From Amedibacillus dolichus DSM 3991 (lineage in GTDB: Bacteria; Bacillota_I; Bacilli_A; Erysipelotrichales; Erysipelotrichaceae), in the NCBI RefSeq assembly GCF_000154285.1, contig NZ_DS483478.1, positions 186,001 to 250,000 on the forward strand: a stretch of 64,000 bases of DNA, written 5' to 3'. A program made the position numbers and the translations under genes. The notes under the pieces are model-generated. The model saw only the letters and a program-made list of their open reading frames with translations, ran no database searches and was not told the DNA's origin. Of this stretch, positions 53,005-61,654 are shown one piece after another. Numbering within the stretch: position 1 is the first letter of the stretch; every line of letters starts with the position of its first letter.

Positions 53005-53045
53005 CATAAAAAGAGTAGGAGGTATTGGTTTATTGCTTCCTACTC
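53005..53045 (-). terminator. Terminator of the YitT gene
   Basis: GAGTAGGA/TCCTACTC 8-9 bp stem with about 15-nt loop; minus-strand 3' flank TTTTTATG. May also stop the plus-strand transcript. Confidence 0.78.
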
Positions 53046-53062
53046 GTTTGCTTCTTATTCTT

Positions 53063-53944
53063 TTATTCAATAGGCTTTTGATAAAATTTGCCATAGAAAT
53101 TCAAAGTGCTGTATGTATTGATCAATGCGTCGGGCTTTACGCTGCGGATACAATCTACGACATCTCGTACTTCATAGCTGCTGACAACGGTTTTACAAAG
53201 GTAAAACCGTTTTTTGCTGTACCCTCCATAAGCGGTAATAACGCTCATACCATGGTGAAAATTATTCATAAAGGCTTCGGTGATGACTTCCGGATCGTTG
53301 GTGGTTATTTCGATAGTAATTTGTTCATAACGCTGATAGAAGTTAGAAATCGTTCTCGTGGATATTAGCTGAAATATAATGGAGTAGCCGGCATGTTCCC
53401 AACCGAACAAATACCCGAATATAATCAGCATGGAGCAGTTAAATATAAAGACATAATCCCAAATGCTTTTATGGATTTTATTGGATACATATAAGGCGAT
53501 GAAATCCGTTCCGCCGGTTGAACCATTTGCACGTAGTGCCAATACAACACTCATGCCGTATAGGAAGCCGCCAAACAATACATTCAATGTTAAATCATCG
53601 AATAACGGAGAAAAATCCAAGAACTGAAGAAATACTGATGTTAAGATGAATTGAATGCAGCTAAGTAAGGTGAAGCGATGGGAAACACTTTTATAGGCAA
53701 GCAGGGCAGCGGGGATGTTCAAGGCTAAAATCCCCAAAGAAGTGGAAAAGTTGAAACCGAATAGGTTGCTGATTTTGTTTAATAAAATCGCAACACCCGT
53801 AAATCCGCTAGATAATAAATTGCATGGATCCATGAAAACATTGATTACGTAGACTTGCAGAAGGCTGCTTGCGATAATCATAATAATAGATATAATAAAA
53901 CGAATCGATTTTATTTTTTGAAGATCCTTTATTTTCTTAGCCAT
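53063..53944 (-). CDS. YitT family membrane protein
   Basis: 293 residues. Five membrane segments in the N-terminal 190 residues, with the DUF161 motifs SGFTGVAILLNKIS and ANGSTGGTDFIALYVS, then the cytoplasmic DUF2179 domain with TAYGGYSKKRFYLCKTVVSSYE and a C-terminal DALINTYSTLNFYGKF. Widespread in Firmicutes, function poorly known. Divergent from the PRD regulator. aggggtgc precedes the ATG. Box C at 54015 is far (70 bp) from its start, so co-regulation is possible but unshown. Confidence 0.92.
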   Translation of the reverse strand: MAKKIKDLQKIKSIRFIISIIMIIASSLLQVYVINVFMDPCNLLSSGFTGVAILLNKISNLFGFNFSTSLGILALNIPAALLAYKSVSHRFTLLSCIQFILTSVFLQFLDFSPLFDDLTLNVLFGGFLYGMSVVLALRANGSTGGTDFIALYVSNKIHKSIWDYVFIFNCSMLIIFGYLFGWEHAGYSIIFQLISTRTISNFYQRYEQITIEITTNDPEVITEAFMNNFHHGMSVITAYGGYSKKRFYLCKTVVSSYEVRDVVDCIRSVKPDALINTYSTLNFYGKFYQKPIE

Positions 53945-54014
53945 GAAAGCACCCCTCTTATAATAATTGCATATCCATTATAGGTAAAATAATACATTTG
54001 TTATATAAGACTGT

Positions 54015-54058
54015 TTCCTAACATTCGGAACAAAAGTTCTATTTCCTAATATTAGGAA
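54015..54058 (+). promoter_or_regulatory. Two TTCCTA-type boxes before the PRD regulator
   Basis: Box C 54015-54030 (TTCCTAACATTCGGAA, one mismatch) and box D 54043-54058 (TTCCTAATATTAGGAA, perfect). Box D ends 32 bp before TAAAAT (54091-54096). Suggests the regulator controls its own gene. Confidence 0.85.
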
Positions 54059-54120
54059 ATTGTAGGAGTTAAAAAAGCGTGGATTTGTAGTAAAATAATG
54101 TTTATAAGGAAGGTGTTTCT

Positions 54121-56031
54121 ATGCTAAATAAGCGTCAGGAAAAGATTATTCTTTTATTAGATGATTCGAAAAGCTGGATAACAGGTAAGGAAATATCGCG
54201 TTTGATGAATGTGTCGGATCGTACGATACGTAGTGATATCGACACAATAAACAGATATTATGATAAACCGTTGATTGAATCGAATTTAAGAAGTGGGTAT
54301 CGTATCAATCAAGAGGTATTGGTTACTTTGCCGATAGAGTTAAATACGGTAATTCCGCAGACACCGGAAGAAAGATGTATTTATATTATTCAGGAGCTGA
54401 TGTTTGAGAAAAGCGAGATCAATCTGTTGGATTTGCAAGATCAAGTATTTATCAGTGGTTATTCCATTGATAATGATATTAAGCGTATCAAGAAAATGTT
54501 GGAGCCTTACGATGATATTAAGCTAGTTCGCTCTCGTAATTATATTCATTTGGAGGGGAGTGAACAAAGCAAGCGACAGCTGTATAAGGAGCTGTTATCT
54601 CAAGAAACACAAGGGAATTTCCTGAATTTGAATAGATTATCCAGTATGTTTCAGGATTTTGATCTATTAAAAGTGAAAAAAGAATTGGAAGATGTTTTGG
54701 ATCATTATAACTATCATGTCAGAGAAATGTCGATGCCGATGCTGATGATTCATGTAGGTATCGCTGTTGAACGTATGCTGCGTTACAATTATATCGAAAC
54801 TTCCAGATCGGTTCCCGAATTAGAAGAACATAAAGAATATTTGATTGCGAAAGAATTTTTTAAACGTCTATCCAAAAGAATACGCATTGAGGTTGTTGAT
54901 GATGAGGTGAAGCTGCTTGCGATGCAGCTTATGGGGAAAAAGTCGGTTACGTTATCGAACGACTTGGTTAATTCCTATAAGAAGGACTTAAATGTGGATA
55001 CACTGGTTGATGAGATCATTGAAAATATACATAATAATTTTGATATTGATTTTTCTAAAGATACCGATTTAAAAAACGGTTTGGCAGTGCATTTGCAGGG
55101 ACTGATTGAAAGAAGAAATAAAAATATCAATATTTCCAATATCTATTTGCAAGAGCTGAAAAGAAAATATCCGTTGGTGTTTGAATTGGCAATCAGGGTA
55201 GGCGAATTTTTAGAACAGGTGCTGAAAACGGATATTTCGGAAAATGAATTGGGCTTTTTGGCATTGCATTTAGGAGCTGCTTATGAAAGATACAACACGA
55301 ATAGTAAATATCGAGCAGTCATGATTTATCCGATCGATCAGGCATTGAGTGATTTTTGTGTAAAGAAGATTGAAAACTTATTCTCGGAGCGTATGGATAT
55401 CGTGGCTTGTGTCAGCTTCTTTGAGGAAAAAAGCATACAGAGCATAAAGCCGGATATTATTTTAACAACCTTACAGCTAAAGCATAATTTGGAGATTCCT
55501 ACGATTCAAATTTCGTTATTTTTGAATAATGAAGATGAAAGTAAAATCTTTCAAGCTTTAAATATCTTAGATAAAAAACGCTTCCGTAAAGAGTTTGAAG
55601 AAAGTCTGGTAAAGCTGATTGAAAAGAAAAACTTTTATTACGATTTAGATTTACAGACACCGCAAGAGGTCATCACGTATATGTGTGATCGCTTAGAGGA
55701 AGCCGGCTATTGCAATGAGGATTTTAAGAACTCGGTATTGCAAAGAGAAAAGATGGCAGCAACCAGCTTCGTATATTCCTTTGCGGTTCCCCATTCTTTA
55801 AATGTCGCAAGCATTTGCCCGTCTATCTCCGTTGCTTTTTTGAAGAAGCCGATTCAATGGGGAGATTTTGAGGTAAAGATGGTAATGCTGCTTGCTACAA
55901 ATGAGGAGCAATCGAATATTTTAAAGATGTTCTTTTCTTGGTTAAGCAATATGATCAACGATGCAAATCATTTTGCGGCGTTATTAGAAACCAAAAGCTA
56001 TGAAGAATTTATCGCAAAGATAATAGAATAA
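54121..56031 (+). CDS. LicR/MtlR-type PRD transcriptional activator of the PTS-peptidase regulon
   Basis: 636 residues, in order: HTH (ITGKEISRLMNVSDRTIRSDI) at 1-60, second HTH-like part to about 150, PRD1 about 175-275 (His in LMIHVGIAVERML), PRD2 about 285-395 (His in LAVHLQGLIERR and LGFLALHLGAAYER), a degenerate EIIB-like domain to about 485 that lacks the usual Cys, and an EIIA-like domain at 500-636 with the phosphorylatable His in SFAVPHSLN. Such proteins activate PTS operons and are tuned by HPr/EIIB phosphorylation. The TTCCTA-N4-TAGGAA palindromes at its own promoter and at four others nearby are the likely binding sites. aaggaaggtg precedes the ATG. Confidence 0.92.
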   Translation: MLNKRQEKIILLLDDSKSWITGKEISRLMNVSDRTIRSDIDTINRYYDKPLIESNLRSGYRINQEVLVTLPIELNTVIPQTPEERCIYIIQELMFEKSEINLLDLQDQVFISGYSIDNDIKRIKKMLEPYDDIKLVRSRNYIHLEGSEQSKRQLYKELLSQETQGNFLNLNRLSSMFQDFDLLKVKKELEDVLDHYNYHVREMSMPMLMIHVGIAVERMLRYNYIETSRSVPELEEHKEYLIAKEFFKRLSKRIRIEVVDDEVKLLAMQLMGKKSVTLSNDLVNSYKKDLNVDTLVDEIIENIHNNFDIDFSKDTDLKNGLAVHLQGLIERRNKNINISNIYLQELKRKYPLVFELAIRVGEFLEQVLKTDISENELGFLALHLGAAYERYNTNSKYRAVMIYPIDQALSDFCVKKIENLFSERMDIVACVSFFEEKSIQSIKPDIILTTLQLKHNLEIPTIQISLFLNNEDESKIFQALNILDKKRFRKEFEESLVKLIEKKNFYYDLDLQTPQEVITYMCDRLEEAGYCNEDFKNSVLQREKMAATSFVYSFAVPHSLNVASICPSISVAFLKKPIQWGDFEVKMVMLLATNEEQSNILKMFFSWLSNMINDANHFAALLETKSYEEFIAKIIE

Positions 56032-56044
56032 GAAAGAGGTACTT

Positions 56045-56653
56045 ATGAAAAAAATGAATTCATTTCGAGCAGGTGTTAAATTAGGCGTAGGTAACATCAA
56101 CAACTTTTCACGTTTATTTGCATATTTGATTGACTGGTATATCGCAACGATGATGGCAGGGATTCCGATCGTGTTGATCAATTCCTTTGTTAAGCACTCC
56201 ACCGATGTATCACAGGATCTATCCAAATTACCGAAAGATATGGCGATCTTAGCCGGAATATTGGGGATTGTTTTCTATATCGGATATTTTGTTGTTTTGG
56301 AGTTGTTTGTGTATAAAGGACAAACCTTCGGTAAGCGCATCATGAAAATAAAGGTCGTTAAAAATGATGGAAGCGATGTGGATTTTTGGACAATTATCAA
56401 AAGAGAGGCAATCGGTGTTATGTTGATTGAGGGATATATTGCGAATAGCTCCAGTTATCTGCGTCAGGTGATATCCATTGCGACAGGTGTAAATATTATG
56501 GAAATGGCAACGTATCTGTTTGGTATCATCAGTGTTATTTCTATCTTGATTGGCTTGGCAAGCACATCTAGGAAAATGATTCATGATTATGTTGCCGGTA
56601 CGTGTGAAATCAGCAATAAAGAGGAACAAAGTGGTGAAGCATTTCACGCATAA
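56045..56653 (+). CDS. RDD family membrane protein
   Basis: 202 residues. RDD signature FSRLFAYLIDWYIA with the Arg-Asp pair in the first membrane helix, then three further spans and the conserved GQTFGKRIMKIKVV loop and RKMIHDYVAGT. 13 bp after the PRD regulator, so co-transcribed under box D. RDD proteins are proposed transporters; possibly a helper for the sugar/peptide system. Confidence 0.88.
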   Translation: MKKMNSFRAGVKLGVGNINNFSRLFAYLIDWYIATMMAGIPIVLINSFVKHSTDVSQDLSKLPKDMAILAGILGIVFYIGYFVVLELFVYKGQTFGKRIMKIKVVKNDGSDVDFWTIIKREAIGVMLIEGYIANSSSYLRQVISIATGVNIMEMATYLFGIISVISILIGLASTSRKMIHDYVAGTCEISNKEEQSGEAFHA

Positions 56654-56691
56654 ACAGTTGAAATATGATTTTTGATGCTGAAAGAATATGA

Positions 56692-56717
56692 AAAAGGACA
56701 TCGTCGGGTGTCCTTTT
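56692..56717 (+). terminator. Terminator of the regulator-RDD unit
   Basis: AAAAGGACA/TGTCCTTTT stem with 7-8 nt loop, ending in TTTTGTG. Confidence 0.82.
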
Positions 56718-56823
56718 GTGTATGGATAATGTATAAAGCTTGTGGACTTCTTTTGAGCTTTTGATATGTTTTAAAATCATGCTTAAACGAAGAAAAATAA
56801 CGATTAGACTTTTTTTTGTTCTC

Positions 56824-57402
56824 TTAAATCTTTTCGTCGTATTTGTCGTGTTTAAATCCTATTTCGTTTCTATAATCATTTCGAAGGCTTTTTAAATTAT
56901 GTTCTTCGGCAAGGCTTTCCCAATTTTTATTTAAGACCGCATCGATTTCTTTTCCATCTTTTGTCAGAATGAGTGATGATAAATCAGTTGAAAAGTCATT
57001 TATTGGGATATCATAGGCTTTACATTGTTTTAAAAAGATTTTCAGTTTTTCATAATCTCTTGATTCGAAACTCAATTTTAATCCTTTTTTTGTTTCTAAT
57101 GTTAAACAAATGAAATATGTATTCGTTGGAAAACTAAAACCTGCACCCTTTGTAGGTAGGATACGTGAGTAAGCAGAAACGTTTACTTTTCCCAATGAAG
57201 AAAATGTAATCGAAATTTTATTTTCGACAAAAACTTTTCCAAAGAAAACAATACATTCTTTTTCAATCTTAGCATTTAATGAAAGGGGTGAGGTTTGTTT
57301 TGTGCTAAGCAAATTCATAATAGTGGTTGCTTGGTCCTTTTCTGAAAATTCTATTGACATTATATATTTATTCATTAGGGATAAAATTTCGCTTTTTTCC
57401 AT
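56824..57402 (-). CDS. Hypothetical protein, soluble
   Basis: 192 residues from ATG 57402, 7 bp after aggaggt; the ATG at 57408 is too close. No signal peptide or membrane segment. Beta-rich middle (ISITFSSLGKVNVSAYSRI, YFICLTLETKKGLKLSFESRDY) followed by a charged helical tail. The third gene of a minus-strand group with TfoX and SRPBCC genes that has nothing obvious to do with the surrounding PTS regulon. No family recognised. Confidence 0.65.
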   Translation of the reverse strand: MEKSEILSLMNKYIMSIEFSEKDQATTIMNLLSTKQTSPLSLNAKIEKECIVFFGKVFVENKISITFSSLGKVNVSAYSRILPTKGAGFSFPTNTYFICLTLETKKGLKLSFESRDYEKLKIFLKQCKAYDIPINDFSTDLSSLILTKDGKEIDAVLNKNWESLAEEHNLKSLRNDYRNEIGFKHDKYDEKI

Positions 57403-57513
57403 TGTCATACCTCCTATCTTCGACTCTATTGCTATTAAAATATATTTTGATTTGTTTGGTTGTTAAATTTTATCAATGTTGAAGGATTATAATATTGTGA
57501 AATTAGAAGCTGT

Positions 57514-57834
57514 TTATTTTTTCTTTCTAGGTTTTGGCGCTGGCAGTTCATCATACATTGCATCAAATAAACCTATTAGAAAATCTTTATTATCAACTTC
57601 TTCCACGAATAACATTTCTTTGGCATTTTCGTATGGTATCGCATAGGTAACTGTTGGCATATATGAAATTGCAGACCTTGTTGGTTTAACAAGCAGTCTA
57701 TCATCGTAGATACCGCCAATGATTTTTCCACGATAATAGAGGATATATTCTCCCATCATTGCTCGATATGTTATTTCTTGTAATTCTGATAATTGTTCTA
57801 AAATAAATTGCAGATACTCTTTACTTGACGCCAT
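57514..57834 (-). CDS. TfoX N-terminal domain protein
   Basis: 106 residues. TfoX_N motifs: ITYRAMMGEYILYYRGKIIGGIYDDRLLVKPT and AIPYENAKEMLFVEEV; basic PKPRKKK tail. Only the N-terminal half of TfoX/Sxy is present. Full-length TfoX acts in competence in Gammaproteobacteria; stand-alone N-domain proteins in Firmicutes have no known role. ggaggttt precedes the ATG. Confidence 0.9.
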   Translation of the reverse strand: MASSKEYLQFILEQLSELQEITYRAMMGEYILYYRGKIIGGIYDDRLLVKPTRSAISYMPTVTYAIPYENAKEMLFVEEVDNKDFLIGLFDAMYDELPAPKPRKKK

Positions 57835-57860
57835 TTCTAAACCTCCAATCTTACACTTTA

Positions 57861-58256
57861 TTATTCTAATGCTTTCTTTAAATCCATAACAAATTGCTTT
57901 TGTTGCTTTTTCAAATAAGCTTTTATAAAAGGTTTCATAAACCGCTTTTTAGGTATCACATATTCTGTGAAGTCTATTTCTGTTGCATTCCCTTTGTCTG
58001 TAAAAATACCGATCCAATGACCTTTCATGTTACTGTTCTCCATATCAAATTCCCAGCGTTTATATGGTTCTACAACGGTAACGGTAAATGTAGTAGCATA
58101 TCCATTTTTAGTGTATTCGATAAATTGTTCGTCATTGATTATTTCTGTTTTGCTTACATCACTTCGCCATAAGGTATATCTATCAACAGCTAAAACAATA
58201 CTCCAAACTTTTTGAATATCATGATTGATAATTGTATTTATATTTGAAACTGCCAT
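57861..58256 (-). CDS. SRPBCC-fold (START/Bet v1-like) protein
   Basis: 131 residues from ATG 58256 (aaaggg upstream). Begins NINTIINHDIQKVWSIVLAVDRYTLWRSDVS and ends with an amphipathic helix KAYLKKQQKQFVMDLKKAL, the pattern of polyketide cyclase/dehydrase-like SRPBCC proteins with a ligand cavity. First gene of the three-gene minus group. Its promoter region faces box E of the IIC gene, but it is not obviously part of that regulon. Confidence 0.85.
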   Translation of the reverse strand: MAVSNINTIINHDIQKVWSIVLAVDRYTLWRSDVSKTEIINDEQFIEYTKNGYATTFTVTVVEPYKRWEFDMENSNMKGHWIGIFTDKGNATEIDFTEYVIPKKRFMKPFIKAYLKKQQKQFVMDLKKALE

Positions 58257-58384
58257 TTTTATACGCCCTTTCAAATTTGATTGGTTACTTTCTTCTTAAC
58301 TATATTATAACTATCTTCTATATCGGTCGCAATAAAAACATTAACGTTTACCTACAAGCGAGTTGTAAAAAAATAATCAATCAT

Positions 58385-58400
58385 TTCCTAGAGATAGGAA
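58385..58400 (+). promoter_or_regulatory. TTCCTA-N4-TAGGAA box before PTS IIC
   Basis: TTCCTAGAGATAGGAA, perfect palindromic arms. Ends 33 bp before TAAAGT (58434-58439), which has an upstream TGG. A degenerate second copy (TTCTAAACTATGGGAA, 58411-58426) sits at the -35 position. Confidence 0.88.
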
Positions 58401-58468
58401 ACGATTTGATTTCTAAACTATGGGAAATCATGGTAAAGTTTTAATCGGAAAGAAAGAGAGGTTTCATT

Positions 58469-59827
58469 ATGAATAAACTTGAAAAATTTTTGATGCCTTT
58501 AGCCGATGTTCTAACCAAGAACAGGGTGTTGATCGCAATTCGTGATGGTTTCCTAATTACTACCCCATTGCTGATTGTCGGTTCTATTTTCTTGTTGATT
58601 GCGAACTTCCCGATTCCAGGTTGGGAAAGTGCGATTGCCAATGTATTAGGACCGGATTGGACCGAATGGTTTACAGCGGTTTCAAGAGCATCATTTAACT
58701 GTACCGGTTTATTGACTGCATTAGGTACAGGGTATGCCATGGCTCGTGAGTTTGGCGGAGATAAGATTCAGGGAGCTGCTGTTGCGGCAGTTGCATTCTT
58801 TATCTTAATGCCTACATCTCATATAGCTACAGATGCAGAGGGAGCATTGGTAGAGGGAGCAACTGTTTCAGGTCTATCATTTGATTATATCGGACCAAAC
58901 GGTATCTTCATGGCATTGATTTGTGCGATTCTCGGTGTATGGTTATTCTGCTATGCTTATAAAAAAGGTTGGACAATTAAAATGCCTCAGGGTGTTCCTC
59001 CTGCAGTAATGGATTCTTTTGCGGCATTGGTTCCAAGTGCAATCGTTATGGCATGTGCGTTCTTGATTCGTATCGTATTCTCATTTACGGAATTCGGTAC
59101 AATGCAGGACTTCATCGTTGCTATTTTGCAGACACCGCTAGAAGGCTTAGGGGATACACTAGGTGCAAACCTGCTATATACATTTATGTGTTCATTCCTA
59201 TGGTTCTTCGGTATCAATGGTCCTGCCGTAGCGAACTCTGTTTACTTTATCGGAAACGTATTGACTGCAAAACAGCTGATGGCATTTGAAGCCGGTCAGG
59301 CATTGCCATATATCTTTACCAATCCGTTCAGTAACTTCTTTACGAACTTTGGTGGTGGAGGCTCCACGCTCTCCCTTGTAATTCTGATGGTTACGGTATG
59401 TAAATCAAAACGTATCAAACAGCTTGGACGTTTATCTATCGTACCTGGATTCTTCGGAATCAACGAACCGATTATTTTCGGTTTGCCGATTGTATTAAAT
59501 CCAATCATTATTATTCCGTTTATTTTTGTGCCAATGATAAATTTGACATTGTCTTATTGGGCGACGTTGGCAGATATCATTCCACGTACAACGGGTGTTA
59601 GTTTACCTTGGACAACACCGATTGGCTTCTCCGGTTGGTTATCTACCGGCTCATGGAAAGCGGCAGTATGGCAGATTTTCTTATTAGTGCTTGGTATTCT
59701 TATCTATTATCCATTTATTAAAACACTGGATAAAAAATACTTAGAAGATGAACAAAAGGCGGAAGCAAACGCTGAGGAAGCAGAAGAAGATTTCGATTTT
59801 GCGGACTTGGATTTAAGCGATCTATAA
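58469..59827 (+). CDS. PTS EIIC component, lactose/cellobiose family
   Basis: 452 residues, about ten membrane segments. Family motifs: FLMPLADVLTKNRVLIAIRDGFLITTPLLIVGSIFLL at the N-terminus, NPFSNFFTNFGGGGSTLSLV and GFFGINEPIIFGLPIVLNP (sugar-binding Glu) and PWTTPIGFSGWLSTGSWKAAVWQ. Acidic tail. It is the membrane channel for the IIA/IIB pair encoded at 49140-49800. Close relatives carry cellobiose, chitobiose or lactose; a beta-linked or amino-sugar substrate is reasonable. agagaggt precedes the ATG. Confidence 0.94.
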   Translation: MNKLEKFLMPLADVLTKNRVLIAIRDGFLITTPLLIVGSIFLLIANFPIPGWESAIANVLGPDWTEWFTAVSRASFNCTGLLTALGTGYAMAREFGGDKIQGAAVAAVAFFILMPTSHIATDAEGALVEGATVSGLSFDYIGPNGIFMALICAILGVWLFCYAYKKGWTIKMPQGVPPAVMDSFAALVPSAIVMACAFLIRIVFSFTEFGTMQDFIVAILQTPLEGLGDTLGANLLYTFMCSFLWFFGINGPAVANSVYFIGNVLTAKQLMAFEAGQALPYIFTNPFSNFFTNFGGGGSTLSLVILMVTVCKSKRIKQLGRLSIVPGFFGINEPIIFGLPIVLNPIIIIPFIFVPMINLTLSYWATLADIIPRTTGVSLPWTTPIGFSGWLSTGSWKAAVWQIFLLVLGILIYYPFIKTLDKKYLEDEQKAEANAEEAEEDFDFADLDLSDL

Positions 59828-59899
59828 AATTTACAATAGATTTTCTATGGAATTGCTAGTTTTTCGTATATAATATTTACTAGATTAGGAGTGATGGGT

Positions 59900-60427
59900 A
59901 TGATGAAAGTAATGATGATCTTTGATCAGACACAAGCCGGACTTGGCGGAAAAGAAAGTCCCGATTTACCAATGGGCGGTAAGCCTATGGCAATTGGTTC
60001 TTGTGGAATGTTTGAACGCTTCATGGAACAAAATGACGGTAAAGTAGTCGCAACGCTTTGGTGCGGAGATGGAACCTTTAAAGCCGATCCGGAATTGAAT
60101 GCTAAAAAGTTTGCTGCAATGGCAAAGAAATTCGGACCTGATGTCGTTATATGCGGACCTTGTTTTAACTACGGAAACTATGGGTTGATGGCTGCAAAAA
60201 CAGCAATGACCATCAATGAGCATACCGATATTCCTGCCTTTGCGATTATGTCAAAGGAATGCGAAGAAGCTATATCCGAATACAAGGATAAGGTTACGAT
60301 TCTTCAGATGCCGAAAAAAGGCGGTATCGGGTTAAATGAAGCATTGAGCGAAATGTGTGTATTTGCGAAAATGTTGGTGGATAAACAAGATACAACCGAT
60401 TTTATCGCTCAGCACGCCTATAAGTAA
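59900..60427 (+). CDS. Short protein related to the N-terminal part of GrdB (glycine-reductase component B)
   Basis: 175 residues from ATG 59900, 8 bp after taggag. FDQTQAGLGGKESPDLPMGGKPMAIGS, VATLWCGDGTF and the GPDVVICGPCFNYGNYGLMAAKTA motif match GrdB/selenoprotein-B-like proteins, which reduce glycine, sarcosine or betaine. It lacks the C-terminal half. TGA is not used internally; Cys residues 34, 52, 89 and 92 are potential redox groups. Lies 72 bp after the PTS IIC gene and before two M42 peptidases, without its own TTCCTA box, so it is likely read from the IIC promoter. Function is open. Confidence 0.7.
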   Translation: MMKVMMIFDQTQAGLGGKESPDLPMGGKPMAIGSCGMFERFMEQNDGKVVATLWCGDGTFKADPELNAKKFAAMAKKFGPDVVICGPCFNYGNYGLMAAKTAMTINEHTDIPAFAIMSKECEEAISEYKDKVTILQMPKKGGIGLNEALSEMCVFAKMLVDKQDTTDFIAQHAYK

Positions 60428-60434
60428 ACATGAT

Positions 60435-60466
60435 AAGGGATAATTCGATAAGAGTTATCTCTTTTC
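60435..60466 (+). terminator. Terminator after the GrdB-like gene
   Basis: AAGGGATAA/TTATCTCTT stem (one G-U) with 11-nt loop, then TTTT. Confidence 0.8.
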
Positions 60467-60510
60467 TGTTTTTCTACGAAAGAAAAGATTGCGAAGGAGT
60501 GAACAGCAGT

Positions 60511-60526
60511 TTCCTACCTTTAGGAA
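60511..60526 (+). promoter_or_regulatory. TTCCTA-N4-TAGGAA box before M42 peptidase operon
   Basis: TTCCTACCTTTAGGAA, perfect arms. Ends 32 bp before TATAAT (60559-60564). Confidence 0.88.
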
Positions 60527-60589
60527 AAAAGGTTCATAAATATATTGGATAAAAAGACTATAATTAAAGAATAAGGAAGGGTGAGTAAA

Positions 60590-61642
60590 ATGGAACAAAA
60601 AAGTATAGCTCTATTAGAAGAATTGACACAGGCGATTGGTATTTCGGGAGATGAGAAAGAAGTATCTCGCAAAATGAAGAATCACTTGGAAAAGTTGAGT
60701 GATGAAATTATATATGATAATTTAGGTTCTGTATTTGCAGTGAAAAAATGTGGTAAAGAAAATGCCAAAAGAGTAATGGTTTGTGCACACATGGACGAAG
60801 TAGGCTTCATGTTAAATGAAATCGGTGATAACGGACTTGCCGGTTTCATTAAAATCGGTGCTGTAAGTGATGCTGCTTTGTATGGTAGTCGTGTTCGTGT
60901 AAAAACCAGAACCGATGAAGTACATGGAATTATTGTTGCTGATGAAGAAGGTGCAGCTAAAGCGCTGGGAAAAAATATGAAGATTGATCTAGGTGTAAAT
61001 GATTCCAAAGAGGTAGCAAAACTGGGTGTGATGGTTGGTGATAGCGCTGTATTGGACGGCAGCTTTATGACCTTAGGAAATCGAGCGATCGCAAAAGCCA
61101 TTGATGCTCGTTTCGGCTGTGCTTTGGCAATTGAAATTTTAGAAGCGTTGAAAGATGAATGCCTTGATTTTGATTTGTATGTCGGTGCAAGTGTTATGGA
61201 AGAAATAGGACAACGTGGAGGAACAACGGCAACCGGATTGATTCAACCGGATCTTGGAATCGTATTAGATGGCGGTGCAGCCAATGATTATGCTGGAAAA
61301 TCCAATGCGGTAGGACAGTTGGGTAAAGGTGTATTGGTACGCTACTATGATAAAGGAATGATGCCAAATCGTGCTTTGCTAGATGAATTGGTTTCGGTTT
61401 GTGAAAGCAATCAAATTGATTATCAGCATTATTATTCAATGAGCTTAACCGATGCTGCATGGATACATAAGCTATTTGCCGGTTGTCCGACATTGCATGT
61501 TGGAATCTGCGCAAGAAATCCACATACGGCCAATGCGGAAATTGATTTGCATGATTATGAATGTGCGAAGCGCTCTGCACTTGAGGTTCTTAAAGGCTTA
61601 AACGCTTCGAAAATCGATGCATTTAAGGAAGCGAATCGCTAA
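60590..61642 (+). CDS. M42-family aminopeptidase (PepA/FrvX-like)
   Basis: 350 residues from ATG 60590 (aagggtgag upstream). Zinc ligands and catalytic Glu in MVCAHMDEVGFML, DAFR-like IDARFGCALAIEIL, VMEEIGQRGG, IVLDGG and the late HTANAEIDLHD. Dodecameric cobalt/zinc aminopeptidases of this family trim small peptides. In E. coli the relatives FrvX, SgcX and YpdE are likewise encoded next to PTS genes of unknown substrate. First gene of the box G operon. Confidence 0.92.
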   Translation: MEQKSIALLEELTQAIGISGDEKEVSRKMKNHLEKLSDEIIYDNLGSVFAVKKCGKENAKRVMVCAHMDEVGFMLNEIGDNGLAGFIKIGAVSDAALYGSRVRVKTRTDEVHGIIVADEEGAAKALGKNMKIDLGVNDSKEVAKLGVMVGDSAVLDGSFMTLGNRAIAKAIDARFGCALAIEILEALKDECLDFDLYVGASVMEEIGQRGGTTATGLIQPDLGIVLDGGAANDYAGKSNAVGQLGKGVLVRYYDKGMMPNRALLDELVSVCESNQIDYQHYYSMSLTDAAWIHKLFAGCPTLHVGICARNPHTANAEIDLHDYECAKRSALEVLKGLNASKIDAFKEANR

Positions 61643-61654
61643 GAGGTAGTGCGT

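Noticed and set aside
58411-58426. Second TTCCTA-type box before PTS IIC
   Set aside because: Only the outer bases match and it occupies the -35 position, so it is probably promoter sequence.
59828-59899. TTCCTA-type box before the GrdB-like gene
   Set aside because: No copy at the required distance; only a loose TTCTATGGAA string, so the gene is assumed to depend on the IIC promoter.
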